Shown one piece after another: positions 18,372 through 27,110 of a DNA stretch of 64,000 nucleotides (its first letter is position 1; each line of letters opens with the position of its first letter). The stretch comes from Nocardioides soli (GTDB taxonomy: Bacteria > Actinomycetota > Actinomycetes > Propionibacteriales > Nocardioidaceae), in assembly GCF_014191495.1 (NCBI RefSeq), contig NZ_JACHWR010000002.1, positions 806,001 through 870,000 on the forward strand, in the 5' to 3' direction. The position numbers and the translations under genes are program-made. The notes under the pieces were generated by a model, which worked only from the letters and a program-made list of their open reading frames with translations, was not told the DNA's origin and did no database searches.

Positions 18372-19914
18372 GGTCGCCTCCCGTCATCGACTCGGCGTTG
18401 GACCGGCCGGGCGTGACTCCCGCCATGTGCATGCCAATCTCGTTCTCGTGGACCGCGGTGGGGTCCAGCTGCGCGACCAGGCGCCCCTCGTACATCACGT
18501 AGAGGTCGTCGGCCAGCTGCATGACCTCGTCCAGCTCCGCCGACACGAGGAGCACCGCGGCACCCCGGTCGCGCAGCGCGACGATCTCGCGGTGGATGTT
18601 CTCGATCGCGCCGATGTCGACGCCGCGGGTTGGTTGGGCGATGAGGACGACGTCCGGGTCCTGCGCCAGCTCCCGGGCGACGACCACCTTCTGCATGTTG
18701 CCGCCCGACAGCGCGGCAACGGGTTGGTCGTGGCGCCCGGCGATGCCGAAGCGACCGATCGCCTCCTCGGCGTTCGAGCGAACCTCCGCCCGGCGGATCA
18801 CACCGAATCGTGTGAAGGATGCAGAGCGGTAGGTGGTGGCGACGAGGTTCTCCGCGACGGACCGGTTCGGAGCCAGCCCGCGCTTCAACCGGTCCTCCGG
18901 GATGTGGCTCATACCGAGCGTTCGGCGGCGCCGCGGCGAGGCGCCGGTGATCTCGACTCCGGACAGCCGGACCTCGCCCGAGAGGGTGGGTCTCAGACCG
19001 GCGAGGCACTCGATGAGCTCGGTCTGACCGTTGCCCTCGACCCCCGCGATCCCGGTGATCGTGCCCGCGCACAGGCTCAGGGATACGCCCCGCACCGCCT
19101 GATGGCCGCGGTCGTCGTTCGCAGCCAGATCCCTGACTTCCAGTACCGTGGCGCCCGACTCGGCCGGTGCCTTGGCGACCGTGGTCATCACCTCGCGGCC
19201 GACCATCGTGCGCGCGAGTGCTCGCTCGTCGGTCTCGCCTGCGGAGAACCGACCGGTCACCCGACCGCGCCGCATGACGGTGATCTCGTCGCTGACCGCC
19301 ATCACCTCCTTCAGCTTGTGACTGATGAAGAGCGCGGACTTGCCGGACTCGGTCAGCTGACGCATCACGCGCCCGAGCTCGACGGCCTCCTGCGGCGTCA
19401 GGACCGCGGTGGGCTCGTCCAGGATGAGCAGCTCGGCGCCGCGGTAGAGGGCCTTGAGGATCTCCACGCGCTGCTGGCTCCCGACCGGCAGCTCGCCAAC
19501 GCGATCGTCGGGATCGATCTGGAGCCCGTACTCGTCGCTCACCCGGCGCACGATCTCGCGCGCCTGCCGGCGATTGATCAGCCCCCCGCGGGTGGGCGCG
19601 GAGCCGATGATGACGTTCTCGGCGACACTCAGCGACGGGACCAGCATGAAGTGCTGGTGAACCATGCCGATGCCACGTCGGATGGCGTCGTGCGGGCCGG
19701 TGAGGTCCACGCGCTCGCCATTGATGTCGATGCTCCCGAGATCTGGCCTGACCATGCCGTAGAGCACGTTCATGAGCGTCGACTTCCCGGCGCCGTTCTC
19801 GCCGACGATGGCGTGTACGGTGCCGGGTTCCACGACGAGATCAATGCCGTCGTTCGCGGTGAGGTCCCCGTACCGTTTCGTGATCTGGTGCATCTCGACC
19901 CGCAGCGTCGTCAT
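18361..19914 (-). CDS. BMP-type ABC transporter ATPase, two nucleotide-binding domains
   Basis: 517 residues from ATG 19914, preceded by AGG; an upstream in-frame ATG at 19977 would extend into the hairpin region and lacks family similarity. Domain 1: Walker A GENGAGKST, signature LPVGSQQRVEIL and Walker B LLILDEPTAVL. Domain 2 has the degenerate P-loop GVEGNGQTE normal for this family, signature LSGGNMQKVVVAREL and a downstream QPTRGVD. Energises importer 1 at the inner face of the membrane. It is separated from the binding-protein gene by a strong hairpin. Confidence 0.9.
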   Translation of the reverse strand: MTTLRVEMHQITKRYGDLTANDGIDLVVEPGTVHAIVGENGAGKSTLMNVLYGMVRPDLGSIDINGERVDLTGPHDAIRRGIGMVHQHFMLVPSLSVAENVIIGSAPTRGGLINRRQAREIVRRVSDEYGLQIDPDDRVGELPVGSQQRVEILKALYRGAELLILDEPTAVLTPQEAVELGRVMRQLTESGKSALFISHKLKEVMAVSDEITVMRRGRVTGRFSAGETDERALARTMVGREVMTTVAKAPAESGATVLEVRDLAANDDRGHQAVRGVSLSLCAGTITGIAGVEGNGQTELIECLAGLRPTLSGEVRLSGVEITGASPRRRRTLGMSHIPEDRLKRGLAPNRSVAENLVATTYRSASFTRFGVIRRAEVRSNAEEAIGRFGIAGRHDQPVAALSGGNMQKVVVARELAQDPDVVLIAQPTRGVDIGAIENIHREIVALRDRGAAVLLVSAELDEVMQLADDLYVMYEGRLVAQLDPTAVHENEIGMHMAGVTPGRSNAESMTGGDRAR

Positions 19915-19943
19915 TCGCCTGGCTCCCTGATGGCTGTTGGTGG

Positions 19944-19975
19944 GCGGCGGGTGGTGCTCGTGCACCACCCGCCGC
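19944..19975 (-). terminator. Intra-operon 14-bp hairpin between binding protein and ATPase
   Basis: Arms GCGGCGGGTGGTGC (19944-19957) and GCACCACCCGCCGC (19962-19975) are perfect complements with a 4-base loop. It lies 13 bases beyond the stop of the substrate-binding-protein gene and before the ATPase gene of the same operon. A partial terminator or 3'-end stabiliser here would give more binding protein than ATPase and permease, as is common for ABC importers. Confidence 0.65.
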
Positions 19976-19987
19976 AAGTGATCCGGC

Positions 19988-21112
19988 TCAGGACTTGGGC
20001 CAGGTCGTGATGTGCTCGACCTCGAGCGAACCGGACTTCACGTCCTCGGTCACCGTCTCCGCGAGCTCGACGATCTTGGCCGCGTCGTCCTGGCGACCCG
20101 TGGCCTCACCCCACTTGGTCACCGGGTCGGTGGGGAAGAAGTAGCCGCCGTTCGTCAGGTCGATGAACGTGTGCTCACCGCCTTGGAACGTGCCGTCCTT
20201 GAACGTCTCACAGCCGAGATAGACGTTCTGGCCGAAGCTGCTGCCGACGTAGGAGACGAAGTTCTCCGGGGCCCGGTCGGAGTAGTCGCCGACATCGCCG
20301 ATCACGAGAGCACCGCCTTCCACGGCACCGTCGATTACGCCCAGCTGCGTCTTCGCGGCGGCTGTGACGATGACGTCGATGCCGCGGCTGATCATCGCCT
20401 TGGCAATGTCCTTGCCCTTTGCGGGATCCTCGTAGGATCCGGCCACCGCCGCCTCGACCTGGATGCCCGGATCTACGCTCTTGGCGCCCTGGATCATCCC
20501 GTTCACGGCAGCCGTGATCGTCGGGTCCTGGTCCCCAGCGACGAATCCGATCTTGCCGCTGTTCGAGAGGGTCGCGGCAGTGGCACCTGCGATGTAGTAG
20601 GTGCTGTCGCCGCGGTACTCGGTGTCCCACACGTTCGGGACGGAGGCGCCCTCGACGTTGATGAACTGGTAGACGGCGCCGAACTTCAGGTCGGGATTCT
20701 CCGACGCCACGGTCTGGGTGGCTGGTGACATGTCGGGGAAGGTGGTGAAGATGAGGTCGTAGCCGTCCTGTGCGACCGCGCGGACGTCGTCCTCGTGTGC
20801 CGCCGACTCGATCGACTCGAAGGTCTTGGTCTCGAACCCGAAGTCATCGGCGCACCGCTGCAGACCGGCGGCCATATCGTCCATCGGCCCCTGGTCGCCG
20901 AAGCGCTGGTCGCCGATGAGTGCAACCTTCACCTCGGACGAGTCGCCGTCGGCACTCGGAGTCGCGTTCGCCGACTGAGAGGTCGCATCGCCCTGCGCGC
21001 AGGCTCCGAGGAAGATCGTGCAGACCGCCGTTGTGGCCAGGGTGCCTCTGGTCAACAGAGTCATCCGCGGTGACCGGGGCGCGGTCGGCACGTCAGCGCG
21101 TCGGCGCGTCAT
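19988..21112 (-). CDS. BMP-family substrate-binding lipoprotein of importer 1
   Basis: 374 residues with an N-terminal lipoprotein signal; lipobox LGAC with the lipidated Cys at residue 38 of the longest form (Cys22 if Met17 is used). Mature part matches the Bmp/PnrA family: KVALIGDQRFGDQGPMDDMAAG, the IFTTFPDMSPATQ segment, and GKIGFVAGDQDPTITAAVNG. Family members bind nucleosides, purines or related compounds outside the membrane. Start ATG 21112 overlaps the stop of the ATC-hydrolase-like gene by one base (TGATG). It is followed by the hairpin at 19944-19975. Confidence 0.88.
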   Translation of the reverse strand: MTRRRADVPTAPRSPRMTLLTRGTLATTAVCTIFLGACAQGDATSQSANATPSADGDSSEVKVALIGDQRFGDQGPMDDMAAGLQRCADDFGFETKTFESIESAAHEDDVRAVAQDGYDLIFTTFPDMSPATQTVASENPDLKFGAVYQFINVEGASVPNVWDTEYRGDSTYYIAGATAATLSNSGKIGFVAGDQDPTITAAVNGMIQGAKSVDPGIQVEAAVAGSYEDPAKGKDIAKAMISRGIDVIVTAAAKTQLGVIDGAVEGGALVIGDVGDYSDRAPENFVSYVGSSFGQNVYLGCETFKDGTFQGGEHTFIDLTNGGYFFPTDPVTKWGEATGRQDDAAKIVELAETVTEDVKSGSLEVEHITTWPKS

Positions 21113-21651
21113 CAGTGCCCGCCCGGAACGAGCTCGTAGCGCCAGCGACAGACATCGTCACCGCGACCCGAGCACTCCGGCTGGGTCATCACGATCCGAG
21201 GGCTGACCGTCTCCAGGCAGCCGCGATCCCAGTCGGCGCAGATGTCGCATGCCTCGCTCGGGGCCTTGAGGTACTCGAAGGGCTCGTGGTAGGGCCAGAC
21301 CTTCGCAGGGACGACGAACTCGTACACCTCGTCGGTGGCGATGATCTCCTCGTAGACGTACATGCCCGTGAGATCCATCAACTGGTGCGTGAACCTGCCC
21401 CATTCGGTGGGGCTGCAGTCCCTGCCCACCAGGTTGTGGGCGAGCATGTCCTCGCCCGTCCGTCGTCCGAGGTGCTTGAAGCCCTCGGTCAGAACCGGAA
21501 GCGACTCCGGGCCGTACTGGTTGTAGGTCGACGCGATCAGGGCGAACATCCCGACCTGCGGGTTCGTCCACGTCGGTGCCGCGGCGACAGGCATGCCGCC
21601 GAGCGGCTCCTTGCTGGTTGTCACGTGATTCTCCCTCTCTGTGCTGGTCAC
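21112..21651 (-). CDS. L-2-amino-thiazoline-4-carboxylic acid hydrolase-like protein (short form)
   Basis: 179 residues, cytoplasmic. The pattern of a helical N-terminus, then CDICADWDRGC and a C-terminal PECSGRGDDVCRWRYEL resembles the ATC-hydrolase family, which opens a thiazoline ring to N-carbamoyl-cysteine in Pseudomonas; the C-terminal C...GD.C block also recalls V4R-like small-molecule domains. It shares PTWTNPQVGMFALI with the C-terminal half of the protein at 24176-25168 (PTWTNPTAGFLALI). It overlaps the hydrolase gene before it (ATGA) and the binding-protein gene after it. The biochemical role in this locus is not known; ring hydrolysis or ligand sensing both fit. Confidence 0.6.
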   Translation of the reverse strand: MTSTERENHVTTSKEPLGGMPVAAAPTWTNPQVGMFALIASTYNQYGPESLPVLTEGFKHLGRRTGEDMLAHNLVGRDCSPTEWGRFTHQLMDLTGMYVYEEIIATDEVYEFVVPAKVWPYHEPFEYLKAPSEACDICADWDRGCLETVSPRIVMTQPECSGRGDDVCRWRYELVPGGH

Positions 21652-22316
21652 TTCTGGGCTTCTGCGATGACGGGGCTACTGAGTGTTCCGATGCCTTCGA
21701 TCTCGACCTCCACCGTGCTTCCCGAGACGAGCCAGCGGGGTGGGGTGAAGGACATGCCGACGCCGCCGGGGGTGCCGGTGGCGATGAGGTCGCCGGGCCG
21801 CAGGGTGGTTGCCCGGCTCGCGACGGCGATGATCTCCGGGATCGTGAAGATCATGTTCTTGGTGTTGCTCCGTTGGACGACCTCGCCGTCGAGCCGGCAG
21901 ATGATCTCGAGGTTCTGCGGGTCATTGAGCTCGTCCGCGGGGACGAACCGCGGCCCGACGGGCCCGAAGGAGTTGTAGGACTTGCCTCGGGTCCATTGTC
22001 CGTCGAGCGCCTGGTCGGCGCGGGAGCTGATGTCGTTGAAGCAGGTGTAGCCGGCGATGTGGTCGAAGGCATCCGCCGCCGAGATGTCGGTGCCCTCCTT
22101 GCCGATGATGACCGCGAGCTCTGCCTCGTAGTCCACCTTCTCGACACCGGCCGGGATGATCACCGGGCTGCCGTGTGGCACCAGGCTGCTCGGCCATTTG
22201 CCGAAGAGAACGGGTACCTCCGGAGGAGTCGCCCCCGACTCTTCCGCGTGGTCTCGGTAGTTCAGTCCGACACAGATGATCTTGCCGGGAACGTCGATGG
22301 GCAGGCCGTCTGACAT
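21648..22316 (-). CDS. Fumarylacetoacetate hydrolase-family enzyme
   Basis: 222 residues, first gene of the minus operon. Family landmarks: IICVGLNYRDHAEESG near the start, the metal-binding DYEAELAVIIG segment, GYTCFNDISSRADQ, and the late GDLIATGTPGGVG. Members hydrolyse C-C bonds of 1,3-diketo acids, decarboxylate oxo-acids, or hydrate ring-fission products, using Mg or Mn. The operon position, directly behind a regulated promoter and before the importer, suggests it acts on an opened-ring or oxo-acid intermediate. Exact reaction not predictable. Confidence 0.87.
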   Translation of the reverse strand: MSDGLPIDVPGKIICVGLNYRDHAEESGATPPEVPVLFGKWPSSLVPHGSPVIIPAGVEKVDYEAELAVIIGKEGTDISAADAFDHIAGYTCFNDISSRADQALDGQWTRGKSYNSFGPVGPRFVPADELNDPQNLEIICRLDGEVVQRSNTKNMIFTIPEIIAVASRATTLRPGDLIATGTPGGVGMSFTPPRWLVSGSTVEVEIEGIGTLSSPVIAEAQK

Positions 22317-22392
22317 GTGGGTCCTCTTGATCCAGGTGACGTGCTGGCTGCGGCCGATGCCGCCCTCGCACTGTCAAGTCCGATGACGAGGG

Positions 22393-22421
22393 AACTTAGA
22401 GAGGAGGTTGTCAGTTGTCAA
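22393..22421 (-). promoter_or_regulatory. Promoter of the minus catabolic operon
   Basis: Read on the minus strand: -35 TTGACA (22421-22416), 17-base spacer, -10 TAAGTT (22398-22393). This is a near-consensus sigma-70 type pair, about 75 bases upstream of the hydrolase start at 22316. The -35 lies inside the inverted repeat AGTTGTCAAGCAACT, so a repressor bound there would block polymerase. Confidence 0.7.
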
Positions 22422-22444
22422 GCAACTTGTCATCAAGTAACTTG
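22413..22444. promoter_or_regulatory. Overlapping inverted repeats, likely GntR operator array
   Basis: Three overlapping palindromes: AGTTG-TCAAG-CAACT (22413-22427), ACTTGTCATCAAGT (22425-22438) and CAAGT-A-ACTTG (22434-22444). The half-site TTGTC or ACTTG recurs. They sit between two divergent operons, cover the -35 of the minus promoter, and lie just upstream of a TATCTA -10-like hexamer (22453-22458) for the plus operon. The GntR/FCD regulator encoded second in the plus operon is the natural ligand-responsive repressor. Confidence 0.68.
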
Positions 22445-22473
22445 TCGCCTGATATCTAGACGCAGGAGGTTCA

Positions 22474-23469
22474 GTGAGCGCGCCAACCACCAGATCCGTC
22501 GCGGTCGGACGCGGCAGCTTCGCCGTCGACGACCCCAGCTCTCCGGACGGTTCGATCGTCATCGAGCACGTGGACGTCGGCAATCGCGATGCCCTCGGTG
22601 CCCTTGACTGCGATGCACTCGTCGTCGGGTTGCAGCGGCTCGGCGCCGCAGAGCTCGAGGCCCTTCCGGATTGCGTGACGGTGGTGGGCCGGGCCGGCAT
22701 CGGCCTGGACACGATCGATCTGGAGGCGGCCGAGCGCCTCGGCATCGCGATCGTCCACCAACCGAGCTACGCCACCGACGAGGTTGCCGACCACGCCACG
22801 GCGTTGGTGTATGCGCTGACTCGGCACGTCGTGCTCGGCGACGAGGTGGCGCGGACGGGTTGGCCGGGATGGGAGCGGTTCGGGGCCGTACCGAGTCTCG
22901 GCGAGAGCACGCTCGGGCTCGTCGGCTTCGGCAGGATCGGTCGCGCAGTCGCTGCCCGGCTCGAGCCCGCGGTCGGTCGCGTGATCGTCTTCGACCCGGT
23001 CGCGGACTCGGTGCCCCACGGCATCCAGCTCGTCGAGGATCTCGACACGGTGCTCCGGCAGAGCGACATCGTGTCGCTGCACTCGCCGCTCACCGCAGAG
23101 ACCGAGAGGATGATCGATGCTCGCGCGCTCGCGCTCATGAAGCCCGGTGGGTTCCTCGTCAACGTCTCGCGCGGCGGCCTCGTCGACGAGCCCGCGCTTG
23201 CGGCCGCATTGAGCGAGGGGCGCCTGGCTGGTGCTGCGCTGGACGTTCTCAGTGCGGAGCCCCCGCCGGCGGACAACCCCATGCTGTCGGCCCCGCGCAC
23301 GATCCTCTCCCCGCATGTTGCGTGGTTGTCGAAGTCGAGTCAGACCCGGCTTCGGGAGTGGACACTGAGGGATGTCGCAGAGGTCGCCCAAGGCGGATCC
23401 CCCACCTTCGGGCGCCTGGCGGTTCGCGGGTCCGCCGAGCGGCGTGCCCGGACGAGGAGCGTGAGATGA
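22474..23469 (+). CDS. D-2-hydroxyacid dehydrogenase (NAD-binding, CtBP-like)
   Basis: 331 residues from GTG 22474, preceded by AGGAGG. NAD-binding GFGRIG at residues 151-156; catalytic Arg233 in VNVSRGGLVDE, Glu262 in LSAEPP and His281 in SPHVAW form the complete triad of D-isomer-specific 2-hydroxyacid dehydrogenases. Interconverts a D-2-hydroxy acid and the 2-oxo acid in the cytoplasm. First gene of the plus operon, overlapping the GntR gene (ATGA), so it responds to the same control. Substrate unknown. Confidence 0.87.
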   Translation: MSAPTTRSVAVGRGSFAVDDPSSPDGSIVIEHVDVGNRDALGALDCDALVVGLQRLGAAELEALPDCVTVVGRAGIGLDTIDLEAAERLGIAIVHQPSYATDEVADHATALVYALTRHVVLGDEVARTGWPGWERFGAVPSLGESTLGLVGFGRIGRAVAARLEPAVGRVIVFDPVADSVPHGIQLVEDLDTVLRQSDIVSLHSPLTAETERMIDARALALMKPGGFLVNVSRGGLVDEPALAAALSEGRLAGAALDVLSAEPPPADNPMLSAPRTILSPHVAWLSKSSQTRLREWTLRDVAEVAQGGSPTFGRLAVRGSAERRARTRSVR

Positions 23470-24179
23470 CGTCCGCCACCCCCAGCTTCGGGGCCATCCC
23501 GCCGCGCCGCGCTGCCAGCGAGGTCATCGCGCAGGTCAAGGATCGCATCATCAGCGGCGCGCTCCGGCCAGGTGACCGACTGCCCAGCGAGCAGGAGCTC
23601 GCCGCGCAGCTCGGCGTCAGTCGCCCCACGGTGCGCGAATCGCTGCGTGCGCTGACCTCGATGAACATCATCGAGACCCGACACGGCGAAGGCTCCTTCG
23701 TGTCCTCGCTCAAGGTCAAGGACCTCATCGAACCCCTGAACTTCGTGCTACACGTCGATGACGACGCGATCTCCCATCTGTTCGAGGTCCGATCCTTCGT
23801 CGAGGCCGGGTCGGCACGGCTCGCGGCGACCCACGCCACCGCGGACGACCTCGACGAGCTGAACCAGTTGGTGGAGAGTTACGCCGACAGCATCGACGAC
23901 CTTGAGCGGTGCGTGCAGCTCGACCTCGCATTTCACCGCAGAATCGCGGACTCCAGCAGGAATCCGCTGCTCGGTGAGTTGCTCGACAGCTTGGTCACCC
24001 TGTCGATGGCGAGCCGTCGACGGACCGGGTCCGACGTCCACACTCGTCAGTCCGCGGCACACGACCACACGCTGATCCTGCAGGCGATCGCGGAGCACGA
24101 TCCCGACCGGGCTGAGCAGGCCATGCTCCGGCATCTCGAGCACGTGTCTCAGGGGCTGCGCAGCAAGGGGGAGCGGTGA
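23466..24179 (+). CDS. GntR-family (FadR/FCD) transcriptional regulator
   Basis: 237 residues. N-terminal winged helix-turn-helix (about 15-80) with IISGALRPGDRLPSEQELA and LGVSRPTVRESLRAL. C-terminal FCD helical ligand domain with FEVRSFVEAGSARLAA, DLAFHRRIADSS and HDHTLILQAIAEHD, whose Asp/His residues usually bind a metal and a carboxylate ligand. Starts with ATGA overlap on the dehydrogenase and ends with GTGA overlap on the next gene. Likely represses both divergent operons through the operator array at 22413-22444 and is relieved by a carboxylic-acid pathway intermediate. Confidence 0.9.
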   Translation: MTSATPSFGAIPPRRAASEVIAQVKDRIISGALRPGDRLPSEQELAAQLGVSRPTVRESLRALTSMNIIETRHGEGSFVSSLKVKDLIEPLNFVLHVDDDAISHLFEVRSFVEAGSARLAATHATADDLDELNQLVESYADSIDDLERCVQLDLAFHRRIADSSRNPLLGELLDSLVTLSMASRRRTGSDVHTRQSAAHDHTLILQAIAEHDPDRAEQAMLRHLEHVSQGLRSKGER

Positions 24180-25168
24180 CCGAGCCGGGCTTCGCGCACG
24201 CAACCGACCGGCACCCGACGTTCACGAATGCGCACGCCCAGATGTGTGCGGTGATCACGGCGATCACCAGGGCCTGGGGCGACGACGGAACGGTGCTGGT
24301 CCGTGCGACCTACCGAGACCTCGGGCACCAGACGGGCCAGCAGATGATCGCCACGGGGGTCGTTCCGCCCGGTGCCGACCTGGAGACCTACGGCCGGGTG
24401 AGCGAGCAGATCATGGACATCTGCGGCCTCGAGGGGTGGACCCGGCTCCATCGTGACGACGCCGAGCATCGCACGGTGGTGCCTGGGTGCGCCGCCTACC
24501 TCCCGCTGTTCGAGTTCCTCGACGCGCCCCCGAACATCTGTTCGCTGCCGTTCGAATGGGATAACGGCTGCCTTGACGTCATCAACGCCGACCTGCAGAT
24601 CTGGCCCACGACGTGCGCCTACCAGGGTGCCGAGGCATGTCACTACGTGATCTCGGCCCGCGCCGATTCGGCGGGCGCCCAGCTCGCACTGCCGGCGGTG
24701 GACAGCGTCGATGAGACCGTCGCCGTCCGGGACGAGCCGACGTGGACGAACCCGACCGCAGGCTTCCTCGCCCTGATCGGTGCTGTGGTCTCTCGCTATC
24801 ACGACGAGGGGATGGGTGTGCTGCGGCCGGCACTCCACGCACTCGGCGTGCGTGCCGGACAAGAGGAGCTCGCCGACACGCCCTCGGTGCGCTCGGCCGC
24901 CGAGATCCTCGCGGCGCGATATCGCGCGGCTGGTTTCGTCGGGGTCGAGCTTCGGGTGCAGCCCGACGACAGCGTCCTGGTCGACCTTGGAGCGAACCCG
25001 TACGGGCCGGTCCTGGGCAGGTTCTCAGCGCGGGAGGCTGCGAGCACGCTTCTTGGTGCGTACGACGCGGGCTGGTCGTCCACGGTTCCCGGCCTCGAGT
25101 TGACGACCGTCAGCGACGGGTGGCTGCAGGACACCCCGGGTGTCCTGCGCCTGCACGCGGGGCTCTGA
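24176..25168 (+). CDS. ATC-hydrolase-like protein (long, two-part form)
   Basis: 330 residues. The first 165 resemble the L-2-amino-thiazoline-4-carboxylic acid hydrolase family: helical start, NICSLPFEWDNGCLDVINAD, then TTCAYQGAEACHYVIS, parallel to CDICADWDRGC and CSGRGDDVCRW of the short protein at 21112-21651. After a linker it restarts with EPTWTNPTAGFLALIG, matching the N-terminal motif of the short protein, but the second half loses the cysteine blocks. It may pair with the short protein as a heteromer. GTG start overlaps the GntR stop; one base separates it from the CoA-synthetase start. Enzymatic role unproven. Confidence 0.6.
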   Translation: MTEPGFAHATDRHPTFTNAHAQMCAVITAITRAWGDDGTVLVRATYRDLGHQTGQQMIATGVVPPGADLETYGRVSEQIMDICGLEGWTRLHRDDAEHRTVVPGCAAYLPLFEFLDAPPNICSLPFEWDNGCLDVINADLQIWPTTCAYQGAEACHYVISARADSAGAQLALPAVDSVDETVAVRDEPTWTNPTAGFLALIGAVVSRYHDEGMGVLRPALHALGVRAGQEELADTPSVRSAAEILAARYRAAGFVGVELRVQPDDSVLVDLGANPYGPVLGRFSAREAASTLLGAYDAGWSSTVPGLELTTVSDGWLQDTPGVLRLHAGL

Positions 25169-25169
25169 G

Positions 25170-27110
25170 ATGGCGTCGGATATCGAGGGGCGGACCTGGA
25201 ACCCGTCACCGAGCGACCTGCGTGACAGCCGGATCCTCGCGTTCGCCCGAGTACACGGCGTTGCGAGCGTGCCTGAGCTGGTGCGGCGAGCGGACGCAGA
25301 CCCCGTCTGGTTCTGGTCTGCCGTCGCGGCCTGGCTCGGCCTCGAGTGGCAGGCCGAGCCGGTCGAGCTGGTCGACGACCTCGACCGCGGCCCGGACGCG
25401 CGATGGTTCGTCGGCGGTCGACTGAACATCGCCGACAACGCGGTCGACCGGTGGCTGCGGTGCGGTCGTGGCGGCGAGGTGGCGCTGCGTTGGAGCGGTG
25501 ATGATGCGGGTGCCGTTGACTCGTGGACCTTCCGGGAGCTCGCCGTCGAGGTGGACCGCTTCGCGCGGGGACTCCTCGGGCTCGGCGTCGGGCCTGGTGA
25601 TCGGGTGGGCCTGCAGCTGCCGATGGTGAAGGAGGCTGCCGTCGCATTGCTGGCGTGCGCCAAGATCGGCGCCATCAGTGTGCCGGTGTTCTCCGGCTTC
25701 GGTCCGGCGGCAGTGGTCGACCGGCTCCGGGCGGCGGAGGTGAAGGTCCACGTGGTTGCCGACGCGTACCGCCGAGGCGGGAAGCGGGTCGACGTCCGGA
25801 GTGCACTGGCCACTGAGCTGGCGCGTGTCCCAAGTCTGCGCAGCACCGTGGTGCTGCCGCTCGATGGGCCGGTGTCACGTGGCGTCGTCGGCTTTCCCGG
25901 GGAGATCGTCTGGTCGGACTTGCGCGTCGGCGCGAGCGTCGAACCCCTTGAGGCGGTTGCCTGCGGCGCCGACCACCCACTGCTCATCGCCTACACGTCC
26001 GGGTCGACCGGCCGCCCCAAGGGTGTGGTGCTGAGCCATGGTGGGTTCGCGGTCAAGGCAGGAAGCGACGCGGCGTTCGCCCTGAACCTCGGTCCTGGGG
26101 AGGTGGCGTGCTGGGTCACTGACCCCGGATGGATCATGTTCCCGATCACGCTCCTGGGCGGCCTGGTCGCGGGGAGCGCTACCGCGGTCTTCGGCGGTGC
26201 TGCCACGACCGACCTCTGGCGGTTCGTCCGCGACGCCGAGGTCACGATGCTCGGACTCTCACCCACACTGGTTCGGACCCTGATGGGCGGCGGGGCCGAC
26301 CCGCGTGCGATCACCGCTCCTGGTCTCCGCCGCATCGCATCCAGTGGGGAGCCATGGACTCCGGACGCCTACGAGTGGCTGTTCGCAAGGGTCTTCGGCG
26401 AGCGGCTGCCCATCATCAACTACTCCGGAGGCACCGAGGTCTCCGGGGGGATCCTCGCCAATACCACCGCCGAGCCGATCCAACCCTGCGGATTCGCCAC
26501 CTCCCTGCCGGGTATGTGCGCGGACGTCGTCGCCCCGGACGGGAGCACCGTCCCGAAGGGGATCGGCGAGCTCGTCCTGCGCCGGCCCTCGCCCGGGATG
26601 CCGCTCAGGTTCTGGGAGGATCCAGACCGGTACGCCGCGACGTACTGGCGAACCTGGCCCGGGATCTGGCACCACGGGGACTGGGCAGAGCGCGACGGCG
26701 ACGTGTGGTACATCCGCGGACGGAGCGACGACACGCTCAAGATCGCTGGCAAGCGAGTGGGGCCCGCCGAGGTTGAGGGTGTGGTCAACTCCGTCGACAC
26801 CGTCGTGGAGTCGGCGGCGGTCGGTGTCCCCGACGGCGTCAAGGGCGATGCCTTGGTCGTCTTCGCTCGGACCGATGACGGTCGGTCCGATGATGTGCAG
26901 CTCACGGCTCAGATCCACCAGGCGCTCGCCGACCGCCTCGGGCCGACGCTGCGTCCCCGCGCCGTCCACGTCGTCTCGGCGCTGCCGCGCACCCGGAGCG
27001 GGAAGATCCTGCGCCGCGTGATCCGCTCGGTCTACCTCGACGAGGCCGTCGGCGACCTCTCCTCGATCGAGGACCCGGCGACGCTCGACGCGATTCGAGA
27101 GCTGCGATGA
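25170..27110 (+). CDS. Acyl-CoA synthetase (AMP-forming, acetoacetyl/acetyl-CoA synthetase-like)
   Basis: 646 residues from ATG 25170; the open frame begins ten codons earlier inside the preceding gene. ANL-superfamily landmarks: the P-loop YTSGSTGRPKGVVLSHGG near residue 275, NYSGGTEVSGG, the HHGDWAERDGDVWYIRGRSDD hinge region and RTRSGKILRR with the catalytic lysine. Overall length and N-terminal layout (extra 100-residue cap) resemble acetyl- or acetoacetyl-CoA synthetases. Converts a carboxylate plus ATP and CoA to the thioester. It commits the acid product of this pathway to the thiolase and hydratase steps encoded next. Confidence 0.87.
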   Translation: MASDIEGRTWNPSPSDLRDSRILAFARVHGVASVPELVRRADADPVWFWSAVAAWLGLEWQAEPVELVDDLDRGPDARWFVGGRLNIADNAVDRWLRCGRGGEVALRWSGDDAGAVDSWTFRELAVEVDRFARGLLGLGVGPGDRVGLQLPMVKEAAVALLACAKIGAISVPVFSGFGPAAVVDRLRAAEVKVHVVADAYRRGGKRVDVRSALATELARVPSLRSTVVLPLDGPVSRGVVGFPGEIVWSDLRVGASVEPLEAVACGADHPLLIAYTSGSTGRPKGVVLSHGGFAVKAGSDAAFALNLGPGEVACWVTDPGWIMFPITLLGGLVAGSATAVFGGAATTDLWRFVRDAEVTMLGLSPTLVRTLMGGGADPRAITAPGLRRIASSGEPWTPDAYEWLFARVFGERLPIINYSGGTEVSGGILANTTAEPIQPCGFATSLPGMCADVVAPDGSTVPKGIGELVLRRPSPGMPLRFWEDPDRYAATYWRTWPGIWHHGDWAERDGDVWYIRGRSDDTLKIAGKRVGPAEVEGVVNSVDTVVESAAVGVPDGVKGDALVVFARTDDGRSDDVQLTAQIHQALADRLGPTLRPRAVHVVSALPRTRSGKILRRVIRSVYLDEAVGDLSSIEDPATLDAIRELR

